DNA of 6,908 bases. Source: Acidiparvus fluvialis (GTDB lineage: Bacteria; Acidobacteriota; Holophagae; Holophagales; Holophagaceae). The notes under the pieces were generated by a model. That model was not told where the DNA came from. It searched no databases and saw nothing but the letters and a program-made list of their open reading frames with translations. Both the position numbers and the translations under genes were made by a program. Shown one piece after another: positions 1 to 5,842 of the stretch. The stretch lies in the NCBI GenBank assembly GCA_041263285.1, contig JBFSVS010000033.1, positions 1-6,908 of the forward strand. Reading direction: 5' to 3'. Position 1 is the first letter of the stretch. Each line of letters starts with the position of its first letter.

Positions 1-1065
1 CGTTGAGAGATCAATCTGGCTTCGAATCTGCTTCACGCGACCTTGAATAGCCTCTCCGCTTCCGGCTCCTTCAACGATGGTGCAGTTTTCTTTATCAATG
101 ACAATTTTCTTAGCTGAGCCAAGTTCCGTAAGGGTCAAGTTCTCTAACTTAAGGCCTAAATCTTCGGTAATTGCCTTGCCGCCGGTGAGCGTAGCAATGT
201 CTTCGAGCATGGCTTTTCGACGATCACCAAAACCTGGTGCCTTAACCGCAGCAACTTGAAGGGTGCCGCGAATTTTATTGACGACCAACGTGGCTAAGGC
301 CTCGCCATCCACATCTTCAGCAATCAGGAGAAGCGGGCGTCGGCTGTTGACGACTTGCTCGAGCAAGGGCAATAAATCGCGCATGTTGGAAATTTTCTTT
401 TCATAGGTCAAAATGTAAGGATTTTCCATTTCGACCTTCATTTGATCAGGGTTGGTAACAAAGTAAGGGCTAAGGTACCCACGATCAAACTGCATCCCTT
501 CAACCACAGTCAATTCGGTTTCACGACCTTTGGCTTCTTCTACGGTAATGACGCCATCTTTCCCGACTTTAGCCATGGCATCGGCAATAATGCTTCCAAT
601 TTCAGCATCTCCGTTCGCTGAGATCGTTCCGACTTGGGCAATAGCATTACCCTCGACCGGCTTTTTAAAACTATCAATCGTCTTAACAATGGTTTCCACG
701 GCGGTGTCGATTCCACGTTTAATTTCCATGGTATTCGCCCCGCTCGTGATGGCCTTAATGCCTTCACGATAAATGGCTCGAGCCAGCACCGTAGCGGTGG
801 TGGTCCCATCGCCAGCGATGTCTGATGTTTTGGATGCCACTTCACGAACCAGCTGGGCACCCATGTTTTCATGCTTGTCTTTCAAATCGATTTCTTTTGC
901 CACCGTCACGCCGTCTTTAGTCATGAGGGGAGAGCCAAATTTCTTTTCAATGAGGACATTGCGTCCTTTGGGACCTAGCGTGACTTGAACGGCATCCGCT
1001 AATTTATTGACCCCTCTCAAGATCGCTTGGCGGGCTTCTTCTGCATAAATAATTGATTTAGCCAT
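1..1065 (-). CDS. groEL: GroEL (Hsp60) chaperonin, partial: N-terminal 355 residues
   Basis: Large subunit of the cytosolic GroEL-GroES folding machine, which encloses unfolded polypeptides and folds them in an ATP-driven cycle. The reading frame is open from the ATG at 1065 to the window edge: 355 codons of the roughly 545 usual for the family. It begins MAKSIIYAEEARQAI. GPKGRN, near residues 31-36, and GDGTTTATVLA, around Asp86 (E. coli Asp87), form the ATP site of the equatorial domain. The intermediate domain and most of the apical domain follow, including IAEDVDGEALATLVVNKIRG and APGFGDRRKAMLEDI. The second equatorial half and the C-terminal tail lie outside the window. A strong AAGGAG (1075-1080) sits 9 nt before the ATG, which fixes the start. 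I translated the whole frame and saw no frameshift or internal stop. It lies 25 nt downstream of groES, so the two are co-transcribed and share the CIRCE control. Identification is essentially certain. Confidence 0.98.
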   Translation of the reverse strand, partial: MAKSIIYAEEARQAILRGVNKLADAVQVTLGPKGRNVLIEKKFGSPLMTKDGVTVAKEIDLKDKHENMGAQLVREVASKTSDIAGDGTTTATVLARAIYREGIKAITSGANTMEIKRGIDTAVETIVKTIDSFKKPVEGNAIAQVGTISANGDAEIGSIIADAMAKVGKDGVITVEEAKGRETELTVVEGMQFDRGYLSPYFVTNPDQMKVEMENPYILTYEKKISNMRDLLPLLEQVVNSRRPLLLIAEDVDGEALATLVVNKIRGTLQVAAVKAPGFGDRRKAMLEDIATLTGGKAITEDLGLKLENLTLTELGSAKKIVIDKENCTIVEGAGSGEAIQGRVKQIRSQIDLST

Positions 1066-1090
1066 GTGTTAATACTCCTTAGAAAAATAG
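1066..1090 (-). promoter_or_regulatory. groES-groEL intercistronic spacer with groEL ribosome binding site
   Basis: This 25-nt gap between the groES stop and the groEL ATG contains AAGGAG at 1075-1080 on the minus strand, 9 nt from the start. There is no terminator or promoter in the gap, which supports a single bicistronic groESL transcript. Confidence 0.85.
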
Positions 1091-1381
1091 TTAATTGAGG
1101 ATGGCAAGAATTTCGTCTTCTCGCACAATGACGTGATCTTCGAGATCTAGCTTCACTTCGGTTCCACTGTATTTACCAATGAGAACCTTTTGGCCTTCTT
1201 TGACGGACATGGGAATACGTTTACCTGCCTCGTCATACTTGCCTTCGCCAACAGCTACCACAATCGCTTCCATGGGCTTCTCTTTGGCCGTATCCGGGAT
1301 GACAATCCCGCTTTTGAGGGTTTCCGTGGGATCCAGTCTCTTTAAAATGACTCGATCGTGAAGGGGGGTGATTGATTTCAT
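1091..1381 (-). CDS. groES: GroES (Hsp10) co-chaperonin
   Basis: The small co-chaperonin forms a heptameric lid on GroEL in the cytosol. The protein has 96 residues, the normal family length, and begins MKSITPLHDRVILKRLDP. The mobile loop that docks on the GroEL apical domain spans roughly residues 18-35 and contains the hydrophobic IVI of SGIVIPDTA. The beta-barrel core (VVAVGEGKY, VLIGKYSGTEV) and the C-terminal VREDEILAILN are also typical. The frame is open upstream to an ATG 18 codons earlier, but that start would lie inside the CIRCE operator. The ATG at 1381 has a near-perfect AGGAGG-type site (1391-1397) 9 nt away and matches the family N-terminus, so I chose it. It is the first gene of the groESL operon, 25 nt before groEL. 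Confidence 0.98.
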   Translation of the reverse strand: MKSITPLHDRVILKRLDPTETLKSGIVIPDTAKEKPMEAIVVAVGEGKYDEAGKRIPMSVKEGQKVLIGKYSGTEVKLDLEDHVIVREDEILAILN

Positions 1382-1390
1382 AAAGGTAAA

Positions 1391-1397
1391 TCCTCCT
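1391..1397 (-). promoter_or_regulatory. groES ribosome binding site (decides the start)
   Basis: On the minus strand this reads AGGAGGA, 9 nt before the ATG at 1379-1381. It selects this start over the in-frame upstream ATG at 1433-1435, which lies within the CIRCE left arm. Confidence 0.85.
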
Positions 1398-1424
1398 AAA
1401 TAGAAATGGTGGGTAAATGGGTGA

Positions 1425-1451
1425 GTAGCACTCAAACCCCTAGAGTGCTAA
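1425..1451 (-). promoter_or_regulatory. CIRCE operator (HrcA repressor binding site)
   Basis: An inverted repeat with the exact CIRCE geometry of 9-bp arms and a 9-bp spacer. Read on the minus strand, the arms are TTAGCACTC and GAGTGCTAC, with spacer TAGGGGTTT. The consensus is TTAGCACTC-N9-GAGTGCTAA, so only the outermost base of one arm differs. It lies 43 nt upstream of the groES ATG and overlaps the -10 element, so bound HrcA should block initiation until heat or misfolded protein titrates GroEL away from HrcA. That mechanism is established for the family. No hrcA gene is visible in this window. Confidence 0.96.
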
Positions 1452-1477
1452 TTTACCCTAAGTCTTAAAAGAGTCAA
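1450..1477 (-). promoter_or_regulatory. Probable sigma70-type promoter of groESL
   Basis: On the minus strand, -35 TTGACT (1472-1477) is separated by 16 nt from -10 TAAATT (1450-1455). The -35 matches the consensus at 5 of 6 positions and the -10 at 4 of 6. Transcription would begin inside the CIRCE element, the normal arrangement for HrcA-repressed housekeeping promoters. The call rests on motif match and position only. Confidence 0.7.
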
Positions 1478-1610
1478 GTCTAATTTTTTCAACATTAACA
1501 ACGATTTTAGTACCATAATTTAGATTTTATGCATCGTAGCGCTCAGATACTGATAACTAAAAATTATGATCATTGAACTTAGTTTGAAAAGCCTAGCCCG
1601 TATGGGGCGG

Positions 1611-1638
1611 TTAAAAAATTTGAGTAAATTCGTATAAA
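1611..1638 (+). promoter_or_regulatory. Probable promoter of the YggS-family gene
   Basis: TTAAAA (1611-1616), a 16-nt spacer, then TATAAA (1633-1638). The -10 matches the consensus at 5 of 6 positions and the -35 at 4 of 6. The predicted start near 1645 would give a leader of only about 24 nt, almost entirely occupied by the dyad at 1646-1664. The call is by motif only; the surrounding spacer is AT-rich, so chance matches are possible. Confidence 0.5.
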
Positions 1639-1645
1639 GGGGTTT

Positions 1646-1664
1646 ATTCAGGGATAACCTGAAT
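1646..1664 (+). promoter_or_regulatory. Perfect 7-bp dyad just before the YggS-family start codon
   Basis: ATTCAGG and CCTGAAT flank the 5-nt spacer GATAA, and the dyad ends 4 nt before the ATG at 1669. It covers the place where a Shine-Dalgarno site would normally lie; the AGGG at 1650-1653 is part of its left arm. It could be a repressor operator at the transcription start or an mRNA hairpin that limits translation. Its function is unknown. Confidence 0.5.
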
Positions 1665-1668
1665 TCAA

Positions 1669-2325
1669 ATGGACTTAGAAAGTAATCTAAAAAACCTCCG
1701 CGCGCGTGTGAAAAAAGCATCCGAACATTTGGGTCGTGATCCGGAATCCATCGATATTCTTCCAGTGACCAAACATAAGCCTCCCCAGGTTATAGAGACC
1801 TTGCAGGCTCACGGCTTTCGAAGATTCGGGGAAAACTATATCCAAGAGATCCAAACCAAAGCAGGACTTTTGCCTCATGCTGAATGGGTCGCTACCGGCC
1901 ACCTCCAAACCAATAAAGCTTTATTAGCCACTCGACTTTGTTCGACCATTCTTTCTCTTGACTCCCTTCGATTAGCCAAAAGTTTAGATCGAGAGAGTCA
2001 GAGTCTCATGAAAAATTTAATCGTTTGGATCCAAGTTGATCTGTGGGAACAAGAGCCCTTGAAGGGCTGTCGAAGGTCCGAGGTCCCTCTGCTATTGGAC
2101 TTTATTGCACGCGCGCCTTATCTCCGTTTTGGAGGACTGATGGTCCTTCCTCCGATCGGTGAGGACAAAGCTTTTCGGGATAGCGATCGCTATCGACGAG
2201 ATATGGAGCAGACTAGCCAAACCAAGATCCCACTAAGCATGGGCATGAGTGAAGATTTTGAGTCAGCCATTCGTCACGGCAGTGATCAAATCAGGATTGG
2301 CTCCGCGCTGCTCGGCCCCCGTTAA
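1669..2325 (+). CDS. yggS: YggS/PLPBP-family pyridoxal phosphate homeostasis protein
   Basis: A cytosolic PLP-binding protein of the YggS/PROSC/YBL036C family. It shares the fold-type III barrel of alanine racemase N-domains but has no known catalytic activity, and it buffers free PLP and affects amino-acid and vitamin B6 balance. It has 218 residues. Lys35 in LPVTKHKPP is the expected Schiff-base lysine. FGENYIQE (53-60), WVATGHLQTNK (73-83), the FGGLMVLPP strand (154-162), SMGMS (190-194), which binds the PLP phosphate, and IRIGSALLGPR (209-218) are all family signatures. It is slightly short for the family because the helix before SMGMS is trimmed. An in-frame stop at 1660-1662 makes this ATG the first usable start. 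No good Shine-Dalgarno site is visible; a dyad occupies that position. It is divergent from groESL, convergent with the receptor gene, and apparently monocistronic. Confidence 0.93.
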   Translation: MDLESNLKNLRARVKKASEHLGRDPESIDILPVTKHKPPQVIETLQAHGFRRFGENYIQEIQTKAGLLPHAEWVATGHLQTNKALLATRLCSTILSLDSLRLAKSLDRESQSLMKNLIVWIQVDLWEQEPLKGCRRSEVPLLLDFIARAPYLRFGGLMVLPPIGEDKAFRDSDRYRRDMEQTSQTKIPLSMGMSEDFESAIRHGSDQIRIGSALLGPR

Positions 2326-2327
2326 TC

Positions 2328-2357
2328 AAAAAAGAGCGCCTGAAAGCGCTCTTTTTT
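2328..2357. terminator. Bidirectional intrinsic terminator
   Basis: A perfect 12-bp stem: AAAAAAGAGCGC (2328-2339), loop CTGAAA, then GCGCTCTTTTTT (2346-2357), followed by one more T. The GC core is GAGCGC/GCGCTC. Each strand carries a T run after the stem, so it can end both the YggS-family transcript (stop codon 2 nt upstream) and the convergent receptor transcript (stop codon 22 nt away). Strong and typical. Confidence 0.93.
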
Positions 2358-2379
2358 TAAAATCGATTTGAACGAAACT

Positions 2380-5300
2380 TTAAAATCGGATTCGAACCCC
2401 TAAGTTAACGTCTCGCGTATTTCGATCCACCAAGTTTAAATTTTTGAAGGTGGAAGAAAATAAGACACCGGTGGTCGTATTGCTAGGGTTACCGCCGGTA
2501 AGGCCCGTTCTGAAATTAGCCCAATTCATAATATTGGTAATATCTGCAAAGAGCTCTGCATCATACCCTTTCCAGATTGTAAAATTCTTGCTTAAGCGCA
2601 CGTCGAGGAATTTTTGTCCCGGTTGGCGGAATCCATTGCGCGTGGTGCCTAAGACATAGTCGTTCGAACTTCCATCACCATTCAAATCAGCGCTCGCAAT
2701 GGCACTAAAGGGACGGCCGCTCGTGTAACTGAAGTTGAGAGAACCTTTCATCCCCCAAAACAAGGGCGAAAAGCCGGCGAAGACAAATCTGAAACGGCGA
2801 TCATTATCGCTATAAGAAAACGTTGCATTCGGATCAGCAGGATTATTGATATTAGAGTCACTTGACCCACTGGCGGTGGAGCGCTCGTTGCTATTGTTAT
2901 CTCGAGCCTGACTCCAGGTGATGTTCGACAGGAATCCTGCTCCGTTGCTGTATCGTTTTTCAGCCGTGAGGATGAGGGCATGATACCGGCCACGTCCCCC
3001 GTTTTGCGTCATGAACACATTACCAAATCCGGTGAAATCAAGCGTACGACCTCGAACTACAGCGGATCCTGGGCGGGTGGCAAAACTAAACAATTGCGTA
3101 CCGACCGGATACCCATCGTTATAGCGTCCTCCTGAAATAATTCCGGTGGTACCGGCCCCGGTGGTACCGGCGGGATTGATCGTGCCTGTTCGTGGTGACA
3201 AATTGATGTTCACAAAATACTGGAGGTTAATAAAATCAACCGCAACCAACTGGGCTCCAATCTTTAATCCATCGTCCATCACATGATCAAAACCAATGGA
3301 CGCTCGCTTCGCTTTGGTCATCTCATTCGTTGGATCCCAGACTTGCCCTGTCTTAGAGGCCGTTCCCAAGGAGGAAAGGAGGGAGGGGGTAACACGGCTC
3401 AGCGTGTTACCGGATAAGCGTTGAGCTGCTGACAGAACACCCGTTTGGAAAAGCGCTAAGTTGGTAGAGGAATTGGCAATGGTGTAGGTTGAAGTGGTCA
3501 TACCATTGGAATTCATCGTATTCGATACGGTCAACGAAGGGTTCGGAGAAGAGAAATGGCCGTAGCCCCCCCTCACTAACGTTTTACCGTTACCGCCTAA
3601 ATCGTAGGTAAATCCTGCCCGGGGGTCGAGGGCATCGGAGCTATTGGCTTGATCCAGGCCCATAAACTGAGCATTGGGGCGAGGGTTATTCGGTTGTATT
3701 TCCTTGACGTATCGAAGTCCTGCATTGAGGGTCAACTTCCCATCCATGAGGCCCTGTCTTTGGATTTGACCATAGCCACTATTGAGTTTGGAAGCGTACG
3801 CAATCGCTCCGCCATAATCACTAAAAGCGCCCGTATACGAAATACTATCTGTGGAGGTCAACGTGGTAGGAGCGGTTTTCCATTTGTTGGCCATGCCGAC
3901 ATTAAAAAAGGTGAAAGAGCCATTCTGATAGCGATAGAAAGTATTGGTAAAGTCAAAGGATTGAAGGTCCACTCCGGCCTTGATGGTCCAGTTATCTTTG
4001 GAATAGGTCAGATTATCAACGAACTGCCAAGAGAATTCATCGAGTCCATTAGGCAAATAGTTGAGTTGCCCCGAGGTCCATGTAAAGGCATTGAACTCAG
4101 GAGAAGTTCCCTTTTCAAAACGAGGCCTTCGCTCGATCGCTCGCTGCAAGCGAGCTTCATTGACGAGGTTAGGCGATAAAATCGAACTGAGTTCCGCGAC
4201 CCAAGAAAGACCTGAATTCTTTTCGAGGCCTTGATTAGATACCCCCGTTCGAGGAGCTGAAGAACTCGTAAAGGCGATGGTCCCGTTATCAGAACTCCAA
4301 TCTTGAGCATTCACGCGAATCGTAAATCGATGATCCGGATTAATAATGTAGTCGAGTCGACCAAAGTAGACGCGATTTAAGCGGTCATTCGTATATTTGG
4401 AGGTGTTCGTCACCACTAGGTTGCCCGAACCATCGACGGTTAAACCTGCATCTTGGCTTAGGGTTCGAGTCCCAGGTCCCACAATCATATTTCCGAAATT
4501 TTGCAGGAAGGTGACCGTATCGGCTAACGTACTCCCTGTGGACGCAGTGGGGGTAATGGTAGGGCTGAAATCTTCGGTGTAGGAATATTGTTCCGTGCCG
4601 ACAAAGAAGAATAATTTATCTTTGATGATCGGACCCCCGAAGTTGAAATTGCCTTGAACTTGGTTAAAATTCTTAGTTCTAAACGAACTTAGGGAGGTCG
4701 CGCCCGTTGGATCATAAGGGGCTGGCGCAATTTTGGCCACTAGGGACTTCGGTCTGACCTGATACAACAATGATCCGGAAAAGGTATTGGTTCCGGACTT
4801 CGAAATGGCATTGATGACCGCGCCCGAGGCATTACCGTATTGAGCATCATAGGAATTTCGTATGATCTGCAACTCTTGAATCGTGTCCGCGCCAAAGGCA
4901 AAGGGGATACGAGTTGATCCGCGTTGTTCGCCAAAGAAATTTGAATTGTACGATGCTCCATCGATGCTTAGATTATTTTGAATGCCCCGGGCCCCTTCTA
5001 CGGAAACACGATTGCTATCAGCATCATAAACGGTACCAGGAGTTAAATTGACCAAGGAGGTGAAGTCTCGGGCACCGCCTAAGGGGATCGATTCAATGAG
5101 CGATTGATCGACGCTTGAACTGGTGAACATTTGTTGTGAATCAAGATTTTGAGATCTTCCGGTCACTTCAACGGTCGCTGAAGCACCCGTGGCGGACGCA
5201 ATGGTATAGTTTTGAACGGAAGTCAGCCCAAGAGCAATTCGGACATTTGAATCCTGGACGGTTTGCGACCCCGCGCTGGTCACCGTCAATTGATAAGTGC

Positions 5301-5520
5301 CGACCGCAAGTAAGGGCAACTGATAGTTTCCATTGGCGTCGGAAAGCGTTGAACGGACCGACCCGTTGGCTAAATCTCTTACGGAGACTGTTGCATTAGC
5401 AATAGGACTTCCCGCTTGAGAGCGAAGGGTTCCACGAAGGGCTCCCGAAGTGGTCTGCGCGTGGGCAACAACGGCACAGGCAAGACTGGTGAGCGCAAAG
5501 GCAGCGGTTCTACGCATCAT
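2380..5520 (-). CDS. Oar-like TonB-dependent outer-membrane receptor with carboxypeptidase-regulatory domain
   Basis: A predicted outer-membrane beta-barrel of 1046 residues that imports a substrate or displays a surface function, energised by TonB-ExbBD. Residues 1-21 form a signal peptide (MMRRTAAFALTSLACAVVAHA) with an AHA cleavage site. Residues about 26-108 are a CarboxypepD_reg-like Ig fold (SGALRGTLRSQAGSPI, DANGNYQLPLLAVGTYQLTV). ATVEVTGRSQ (about 115-124) may be a TonB box. The plug spans about 130-245 (VEGARGIQNNLSIDGASYN, YDAQYGNASGAVINAISKSG), and the rest is barrel. NFGGPIIKDKLFFFVGTEQY (about 293-312) and DLNGDGSSND (945-954) are Oar-family hallmarks; the latter resembles a calcium-binding loop. 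The C-terminus, VRIRF, ends in the aromatic residue of a barrel assembly signal. GGAG (5528-5531) lies 7 nt before the first of two adjacent ATGs. The substrate cannot be told; no SusD-like, protease or metal-uptake partner is nearby. Confidence 0.92.
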   Translation of the reverse strand: MMRRTAAFALTSLACAVVAHAQTTSGALRGTLRSQAGSPIANATVSVRDLANGSVRSTLSDANGNYQLPLLAVGTYQLTVTSAGSQTVQDSNVRIALGLTSVQNYTIASATGASATVEVTGRSQNLDSQQMFTSSSVDQSLIESIPLGGARDFTSLVNLTPGTVYDADSNRVSVEGARGIQNNLSIDGASYNSNFFGEQRGSTRIPFAFGADTIQELQIIRNSYDAQYGNASGAVINAISKSGTNTFSGSLLYQVRPKSLVAKIAPAPYDPTGATSLSSFRTKNFNQVQGNFNFGGPIIKDKLFFFVGTEQYSYTEDFSPTITPTASTGSTLADTVTFLQNFGNMIVGPGTRTLSQDAGLTVDGSGNLVVTNTSKYTNDRLNRVYFGRLDYIINPDHRFTIRVNAQDWSSDNGTIAFTSSSAPRTGVSNQGLEKNSGLSWVAELSSILSPNLVNEARLQRAIERRPRFEKGTSPEFNAFTWTSGQLNYLPNGLDEFSWQFVDNLTYSKDNWTIKAGVDLQSFDFTNTFYRYQNGSFTFFNVGMANKWKTAPTTLTSTDSISYTGAFSDYGGAIAYASKLNSGYGQIQRQGLMDGKLTLNAGLRYVKEIQPNNPRPNAQFMGLDQANSSDALDPRAGFTYDLGGNGKTLVRGGYGHFSSPNPSLTVSNTMNSNGMTTSTYTIANSSTNLALFQTGVLSAAQRLSGNTLSRVTPSLLSSLGTASKTGQVWDPTNEMTKAKRASIGFDHVMDDGLKIGAQLVAVDFINLQYFVNINLSPRTGTINPAGTTGAGTTGIISGGRYNDGYPVGTQLFSFATRPGSAVVRGRTLDFTGFGNVFMTQNGGRGRYHALILTAEKRYSNGAGFLSNITWSQARDNNSNERSTASGSSDSNINNPADPNATFSYSDNDRRFRFVFAGFSPLFWGMKGSLNFSYTSGRPFSAIASADLNGDGSSNDYVLGTTRNGFRQPGQKFLDVRLSKNFTIWKGYDAELFADITNIMNWANFRTGLTGGNPSNTTTGVLFSSTFKNLNLVDRNTRDVNLGVRIRF
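3143..3170 (-). repeat. 13-bp direct repeat, 15-bp period, inside the receptor gene
   Basis: CCGGTGGTACCGG occurs at 3143-3155 and again at 3158-3170 (+ strand), separated by 2 nt. The 15-bp period preserves the frame and encodes AGTTG twice (about residues 784-793), probably in a surface loop. One unit gained or lost would not shift the frame. Confidence 0.8.
3388..3411 (-). other. Intragenic 9-bp hairpin beside a pyrimidine tract in receptor mRNA
   Basis: GGTAACACG (3388-3396) and CGTGTTACC (3403-3411) form a perfect 9-bp stem with a 6-nt loop, encoding GNTLSRVT. On the coding strand it is followed directly by an uninterrupted pyrimidine run (3389 down to 3368) with two CCTCC-type motifs. 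The structure is real in the sequence; any function is conjecture. Confidence 0.5.
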
Positions 5521-5712
5521 AAATAAACTCCATATGAAAAAACGATGAAGGGATTAAGCCTACTCCCCTAAGTTTATTCAAGTTGGGGTCTCTTAGCAAA
5601 CCCATGGCCTTAATTTCAAGGGTTAATCTAGCCTCAATATGCCCAATTCTTCTAGCACAATAGATTGAACTACCCGAAGCCCCAACGAAATATCCTTTAG
5701 GGGAATCATAAA
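5521..5712 (-). promoter_or_regulatory. Leader region of the receptor gene
   Basis: 192 nt between tRNA-Leu and the receptor start. On the minus strand it holds GGAG at 5528-5531. It also holds a weak promoter-like pair: TTGAAT, then 17 nt, then CTTAAT (4 of 6 matches each), within about 5548-5576. No small ORF, riboswitch fold or clear tRNA terminator is recognisable. The receptor is likely transcribed separately from the tRNA, but read-through cannot be excluded. Confidence 0.35.
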
Positions 5713-5798
5713 TGGTGCCGGCGAAGGGACTTGAACCCCCACTACCTTGCGGTAAACAGATTTTGAGTCTGTCGCGTCTGCCATTTCGCCACGCCGGC
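5713..5798 (-). tRNA. tRNA-Leu (anticodon CAA)
   Basis: A complete class II cloverleaf of 86 nt including an encoded CCA (5713-5715). The acceptor stem pairs GCCGGCG with CGCCGGC over all 7 bp, and the discriminator base is A. The anticodon stem ACAGA/TCTGT closes the loop CTCAAAA, giving anticodon CAA (5763-5765) for UUG codons. The long variable arm TACC-GCAA-GGTA and the T loop TTCAAGT are typical of leucine tRNAs; two G-U pairs occur in the T stem. It lies 44 nt downstream of the NAD synthetase gene on the same strand. Confidence 0.96.
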
Positions 5799-5804
5799 TA
5801 AGAC

Positions 5805-5810
5805 TTTATA
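5805..5810 (-). promoter_or_regulatory. Possible -10 element of the tRNA-Leu gene
   Basis: On the minus strand TATAAA lies 6 nt before the tRNA 5' end. No matching -35 is visible 16-18 nt upstream, and initiation here would leave almost no 5' leader. The tRNA may instead be processed from a transcript that passes through the NAD synthetase gene; no terminator is seen between them. Confidence 0.25.
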
Positions 5811-5842
5811 GATTAACCCAAACCGAACCGAAGCCCTAGCCC

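Noticed and set aside
540..872. Minus-strand 110-residue open frame
   Set aside because: It lies wholly inside groEL in another frame, and its sequence has no family features.
1382..1435. 18-codon N-terminal extension of GroES
   Set aside because: The upstream ATG lies in the CIRCE operator, its codons include the groES ribosome binding site, and the family starts at MKSI or similar.
1520..1720. Minus-strand 66-residue open frame in the divergent spacer
   Set aside because: It overlaps the YggS-family start and has no recognisable domain or good ribosome binding site; AT-rich spacer noise is likelier.
4139..4155. 7-bp inverted repeat GCTCGCT-GCA-AGCGAGC
   Set aside because: It has a tight 3-nt loop, no following T run and lies in the receptor coding region; most likely a chance result of codons.
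3649..4179. Plus-strand 176-residue open frame antisense to the receptor gene
   Set aside because: It is the complement of a long, clearly coding frame, with no recognisable domain and no start signals.
5713..5798. tRNA-Leu as an attachment site of an integrated element
   Set aside because: The tRNA is intact, no integrase lies nearby and no direct repeat of its 3' end is visible in the window.
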